In this document: piece after piece, positions 60,357-64,000 of the stretch
Numbering within the stretch: the first letter of the stretch is position 1
Layout of the letters: the number at the start of each line of letters is the position of its first letter
Assembly (NCBI GenBank): GCA_016783505.1
Contig: JADHWK010000007.1
Coordinates: forward strand, 1 to 64,000
Length of the DNA: 64,000 nt
Direction of reading: 5' to 3'
Origin: Candidatus Zhuqueibacterota bacterium
Lineage (GTDB): Bacteria > BS750m-G25
Translations under genes and position numbers: made by a program
The notes under the pieces: generated by a model
Told to the model about the DNA's origin: nothing
Seen by the model: only the letters and a program-made list of their open reading frames with translations
Databases searched by the model: none

Positions 60357-61598
60357 ATGGAACAATCTGCCCTTAAGAAAGCAGACTGGGAAGCGATTGA
60401 AAGGCTTGGTCGGGCTGACCTGCTGGTGGGTATCCCCAGCTTTAACAATGCCGCCACCATCGGGCATGTGGTGGTGGCGGCGGTCGGGGGACTTGCCCGC
60501 TATTTCCCCAATCGGAAGGGGATCATTATCAACTCCGATGGGGGTTCTACAGATGGCACCCAGGGAGTCTTTCAGGGTGTTCCAATACAGATCGGACTTA
60601 AGTCTCATACCTTGACTTACCAGGGTATACCGGGGAAAGGAACCGCCTTCAAAGCTTTGTTCGAGATCGGGATGAGGCTGGGGGTAAAAGCCGTGGTGGT
60701 GGTGGATTCAGATTTAAGGAGTATTACCCCAGAATGGATCCAGAAGATGGGCTCCCCGGTGCTGGAGGGGGGATATGGGTTGGTGACACCCCTCTATTCC
60801 CGGCATAAATACGACGGAACCATTACCAACGCCATCGCCTACCCCTTGACCCGGGCCTTATACGGCCTCCGGGTGCGCCAGCCCATCGGGGGGGATTTCG
60901 GTTTATCATCCGAATTGGTGGGACGACTGCTGGAGATGGATGTCTGGGATACCGATGTGGCCCGTTTCGGCATTGACATCTTCCTGACAACTACAGCCAT
61001 CTACATGGGGATAAAAATAGGTCAGGCCCCTTTAGGGGCCAAAATTCACGACGTCAAGGACCCGGCGGCGACCCTGGGACCCATGTTCCGCCAGGTGGTG
61101 GGCACCCTGTTCGGGTTAATGAAGACTTATCAAGGGCGTTGGCCTGAAATCACCGGAAGCACACCAGTTGACCTACTGGGGTCGGTAGAAGAGGCCGAGC
61201 CAGAACCTGTAAAAGTGACCCTTCCGGCCCTGACAAAGAATTTCCGGGATGGCTTCGGGGATCATTTCCCCTTCTACCAGGAGTTTATTTCCCCCGAAAT
61301 CCTGAAGGAATTGGAAAAACTGCGAGCCTCCCCCGAGGATCTCTTCCATTTCCCCGCTTCCCTCTGGGCCAAAATAGTCTATGAATTTGCGGTGGCCTAC
61401 AATCAGGGTTGCCATCCACCGACCCAGGTGGTGGACGCCCTGACCCCCTTATATTTTGGCCGCACTGCCTCTTTTGTAATGGAAACCCGGGAACTGTCCA
61501 CCCAGGAAGCGGAGAGGGTAATCGAAAATGTGGCGGAGCAATTTGAAAAGGAAAAGAAATATTTAATTAAAAGATGGTCGCAGAGGATTAAAAAATGA
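60357..61598 (+). CDS. Mannosylglycerate synthase-like glycosyltransferase (GT78/GT2)
   Basis: A 413-residue GT-A protein. LLVGIPSFNNAATIGHVVVA and INSDGGSTDGTQGVF open the donor domain; IPGKGTAFKALFEIGMRLGV and VVVVDSDLRSITPEWIQKMG hold the metal-binding aspartates. GYGLVTPLYSRHKYDGTITN and RQPIGGDFGLSSELVGRLLE resemble mannosylglycerate synthase, which transfers mannose from GDP-mannose to D-glycerate. The C-terminal 120 residues are helical as in that family. An alternative is mannosylation of glucosylglycerate. AGGAGG precedes the ATG, and the stop overlaps the kinase start. Confidence 0.72.
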   Translation: MEQSALKKADWEAIERLGRADLLVGIPSFNNAATIGHVVVAAVGGLARYFPNRKGIIINSDGGSTDGTQGVFQGVPIQIGLKSHTLTYQGIPGKGTAFKALFEIGMRLGVKAVVVVDSDLRSITPEWIQKMGSPVLEGGYGLVTPLYSRHKYDGTITNAIAYPLTRALYGLRVRQPIGGDFGLSSELVGRLLEMDVWDTDVARFGIDIFLTTTAIYMGIKIGQAPLGAKIHDVKDPAATLGPMFRQVVGTLFGLMKTYQGRWPEITGSTPVDLLGSVEEAEPEPVKVTLPALTKNFRDGFGDHFPFYQEFISPEILKELEKLRASPEDLFHFPASLWAKIVYEFAVAYNQGCHPPTQVVDALTPLYFGRTASFVMETRELSTQEAERVIENVAEQFEKEKKYLIKRWSQRIKK

Positions 61599-62734
61599 AG
61601 ATTGTGGTGGCTCCCAATGCCTTTAAAGAGAGCCTGACCGCCCTTGAAGCGGCCAATTTTATCGAAGAGGGGATTAAAAGGGTTTTTCCTGAATGTGAGG
61701 TGGTAAAAGTCCCCATGGCCGACGGGGGGGATGGGACGGCCGCGGCTTTAGTAGGGGCTACGGGGGGACGGATTCTCGCAGAAGAGGTAAATGGTCCCCT
61801 TGGGGAGAAGGTGAAGGCAGATTATGGTCTACTGGGGGATGGGGAAACGGCGGTGGTGGAGATGGCGGCGGCCTCGGGACTGAGGCTAATTCCTTCCAAA
61901 AAAAGAAACCCTTTGATAACTACCACCTACGGGACCGGTGAACTTATTAAAGCATGCCTGGGTCAGGGGGCCAAAAAGGTAATTGTGGGCATCGGGGGGA
62001 GCGCCACCGTGGACGGGGGAGCCGGGATGGCCCAGGCCTTAGGAGCCAGACTGTTGGACCGAGACGGAAAGCAAATTCCCTTCGGGGGCGGCGGGTTGGG
62101 TCAATTGGATCACATTGATGTAAGCGGAATGGACGAACGAATAAATCAGATTGAGTGCCTCGTTGCCAGCGATGTAGATAATCCCCTTACTGGCCCTTCG
62201 GGGGCAGCGGCGGTCTACGGACCCCAGAAGGGGGCTACACAGGAGGAAGTGGTTCAATTGGATAGGAATTTATCCCATTACGCTGATGTAATCAGACGGG
62301 ATTTGGGAATTAATGTCAAGGATGTCCCCGGGGCTGGGGCCGCCGGGGGGCTGGGGGCGGGTCTCTTAGCCTTTTTTGGGGCCCAGCTTAAGTCAGGCAT
62401 CGAGATCGTCATCCAAGCCTCGGGTCTTAAAGAAAAGCTTCAGGGGGCGGACCTTATCATCACGGGCGAGGGAAAAATTGACTCCCAGACCGCCCACGGG
62501 AAGGCGGTGGCCGGGGTGGCCAAGCTGGCGAAAAGAGAAAGGGTCCCCGTCGTTGCGGTGGGGGGGAGCCTCACGGAAGATGCCAGGGCCGTTCACCCCA
62601 TCGGGGTGGATGCCCTCTTCAGCACGATTCCCCGTCCTGTTTCTCTTGATCGAGCCATGGAAAGAGCAGGCCCATTCTTAGCCGATGCCGTAGAAGAAAT
62701 TATGCGATTATGGGTGTGTTGCCGAAAATCATAG
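61595..62734 (+). CDS. Glycerate kinase (GarK/GlxK family)
   Basis: A 379-residue kinase phosphorylating D-glycerate, usually to 2-phosphoglycerate. VVAPNAFKESLTALEAANFI, the active-site loop VPMADGGDGTAAALVGATGG, then VVEMAAASGLRLIPSKKRNP, TTTYGTGELIKACLGQGAKK, IGIGGSATVDGGAGMAQALG and ITGEGKIDSQTAHGKAVAGV are all standard. The start overlaps the preceding stop (ATGA). In this block it would either recycle glycerate released from glycosylglycerates or adjust the phosphoglycerate pool for the synthase. Confidence 0.93.
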   Translation: MKIVVAPNAFKESLTALEAANFIEEGIKRVFPECEVVKVPMADGGDGTAAALVGATGGRILAEEVNGPLGEKVKADYGLLGDGETAVVEMAAASGLRLIPSKKRNPLITTTYGTGELIKACLGQGAKKVIVGIGGSATVDGGAGMAQALGARLLDRDGKQIPFGGGGLGQLDHIDVSGMDERINQIECLVASDVDNPLTGPSGAAAVYGPQKGATQEEVVQLDRNLSHYADVIRRDLGINVKDVPGAGAAGGLGAGLLAFFGAQLKSGIEIVIQASGLKEKLQGADLIITGEGKIDSQTAHGKAVAGVAKLAKRERVPVVAVGGSLTEDARAVHPIGVDALFSTIPRPVSLDRAMERAGPFLADAVEEIMRLWVCCRKS

Positions 62735-62871
62735 GAGAAAAGGTCACCACCGGAGAAAGGAAGACGGCGGAGTAAGCCCTTCATGGCTGTGAAACCAGGA
62801 TTCATCAGGTCACGGGCCTGAAGGCATTATTCCCGAGGGGTTACAAAATTTTAAATGGGGAGCAATTAGAA

Positions 62872-64000
62872 ATGAAAGGGAAACTGCATCTAGCGATCGG
62901 CCATTATTCCATAGGTTATCGGGACGGAGTTAACACCGTATTGGTCCGCACGGTGCGGGGCCTGAAGGATATTGACCCCTCCCTAAAGATCACCGTGTTC
63001 GGAAAGCCCAGCCCGTTGATCGAGTCCTTCCTTCCCTGGGATAGGGGGAAGCTGGATTATGTGGGGATGGAGGAGTTGGATACCCATCACACCATGCCGG
63101 GACTGGGAGGGATGGGGATCGAGGAACAGGACGCCCATGATTATGTCTGGCTGGGCACCAAGATCGCCAAGAAGTTCGGGAAATTGTTTGCGGATGTGGA
63201 TGTAGTAATAATGGAAAACCTGTCCATCGGGGTGCACCCGGCGGTCACCTACGCCTTCTTCCTGACGGCCATGGACAATTATAACCGCTCCACCACCCGG
63301 AGGTTCATCTCCCGGGTTCACGATTTCGCCCAGCAGCGGCCCCGGAATTTCCAGAACATGAAGAAGTTTCATGATTATCGTTTCGGTTATGTCCCCGACT
63401 GGCATGAAGTTCTCTATCCTAATATGCCCAACGTGGACTACATCTCCATCAACACAGCTGATATGGATCGCCTGCTGGATCACGGGATCGACCGAGACCG
63501 TATCTCTTATATTCCCAACTGCATTGACGATTCCCTGCTGGTGCCCGATGATAAAGGTCAAGAACTGCGGCGGTTACTCCAGAACAAAGAAGGCATTGAA
63601 GAGGATACCTGTCTCATCTTCTATCCGGTGCGGTGCATTCCCCGCAAGAACGTGGAGGAGGCCATTTTTATCACCATGCTGCTGAACAATTTGACAAAGA
63701 TGGATTTTTATAAGTCGAAATATAATCTGATGCCTAAATATCACCTCCTGGTCAGTCTGGAAGCAACCACCGGTGATGAGAAGAAGTATACCGATACCCT
63801 GAAGGATTTCGTTAAAAAGCATCGCCTTCCGGTTACCATTGGTCTTGGGGATTGGGTGGCCCTGAAGAGGGAATATGATATTGTCGACGGGGAGAGACGC
63901 CTGACAAAGTTCGGGGTGGCCGACGCCTACGCCATGGCTGATGTGGTCATCACCACCAGCTATCTGGAGGGTTTTGGTTTTGTTTTTATCGAGCCCTGGG
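62872..64000 (+). CDS. GT4-like glycosyltransferase (paralogue 2), cut by the window end
   Basis: The first 376 codons of a GT-B glycosyltransferase related to the one at 57355. Shared parts are the acceptor loop GHYSIGYRDGVNTVLVRTVR, FYPVRCIPRKNVEEAIFITM, KHRLPVTIGLGDWVAL and VVITTSYLEGFGFVFIEPW, which leads into EX7E. ENLSIGVHPAVTYAFF and RVHDFAQQRPRNFQNM are further matches in position. GGGGAG precedes the ATG. It follows the glycerate kinase by 137 bases. It is incomplete at the 3' end. Confidence 0.8.
   Translation, partial: MKGKLHLAIGHYSIGYRDGVNTVLVRTVRGLKDIDPSLKITVFGKPSPLIESFLPWDRGKLDYVGMEELDTHHTMPGLGGMGIEEQDAHDYVWLGTKIAKKFGKLFADVDVVIMENLSIGVHPAVTYAFFLTAMDNYNRSTTRRFISRVHDFAQQRPRNFQNMKKFHDYRFGYVPDWHEVLYPNMPNVDYISINTADMDRLLDHGIDRDRISYIPNCIDDSLLVPDDKGQELRRLLQNKEGIEEDTCLIFYPVRCIPRKNVEEAIFITMLLNNLTKMDFYKSKYNLMPKYHLLVSLEATTGDEKKYTDTLKDFVKKHRLPVTIGLGDWVALKREYDIVDGERRLTKFGVADAYAMADVVITTSYLEGFGFVFIEPW

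Overview
The window comes from a bacterium with an anaerobic or micro-aerotolerant, possibly H2-cycling lifestyle. It has a group 3b-type NiFe sulfhydrogenase, 2-oxoacid:ferredoxin oxidoreductase, superoxide reductases, rubrerythrin, rubredoxin and a cytochrome c nitrite reductase, with no aerobic respiratory genes in view. No rRNA, tRNA or CRISPR array was seen, so taxonomy rests on gene content only. An uncultivated lineage of the FCB or a neighbouring group is my guess, not a demonstrated result. Base composition alternates between AT-rich blocks (about 0.1-12.2, 16.6-17.6, 33.3-34.2 and 53.2-56.7 kb) and GC-richer blocks, which suggests a mosaic history.

Layout. 0-14.8 kb: a Wzx/Wzy-type surface polysaccharide locus (chain-length regulator, flippase, polymerase, glycosyltransferases, epimerase, initiating phosphoglycosyl transferase, sugar aminotransferase). 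It is littered with glycosyltransferase and dehydrogenase remnants. 15.3-20.5 kb: serS, an AbiJ-like putative defence gene, and trkA-trkH potassium uptake. 20.6-20.9 kb: a small exported acidic protein with its own promoter and terminator. 21.1-26.1 kb: hydBGDA plus the maturation protease. 26.2-36.1 kb: a redox-defence island with ArsC-like phosphatase, desulforedoxin, two superoxide reductases, KorAB, Tpx, nitroreductase, a COQ7-like di-iron protein, a PerR/Fur regulator with a palindromic operator, and three ferritin-like/rubrerythrin proteins. 36.2-41.9 kb: metal and sulfur trafficking (ZupT, Nfu, NifS, IscU, DsrE-like, TusA-like, rubredoxin, SO_0444-type metal permease). 42.4-46.4 kb: hemerythrin-PAS protein, NrfA-NrfH and lactate dehydrogenase. 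46.9-51.6 kb: an exported phosphoesterase with PQQ-like repeats, a HAD hydrolase, a broken beta-helix protein and a small membrane protein. 52.1-53.1 kb: a frameshifted IS110-type transposase.

53.2-64.0 kb is dominated by compatible-solute genes. A fused OtsA-OtsB and TreT are two independent routes to trehalose. They are followed by a broken MscS channel and a tight block: GT4-like, GT81 (glucosyl-3-phosphoglycerate synthase-like), GT78-like (mannosylglycerate synthase-like), glycerate kinase, and a second GT4-like enzyme running off the window. I read this block as a pathway for a glycerate-capped sugar osmolyte or a longer oligosaccharide built on it. It is the best candidate here for an undescribed system.

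At a finer scale, intergenic gaps carry dispersed inverted repeats. The clearest is a 20-bp palindrome family centred on GGCGCC with six copies, each in a different gap and one inside the hydrogenase operon. A run of four different hairpins lies at 46.7-46.8 kb. At least seven gene remnants with in-frame stops or truncations were found. The stops are of all three kinds, which argues for decay rather than recoding.
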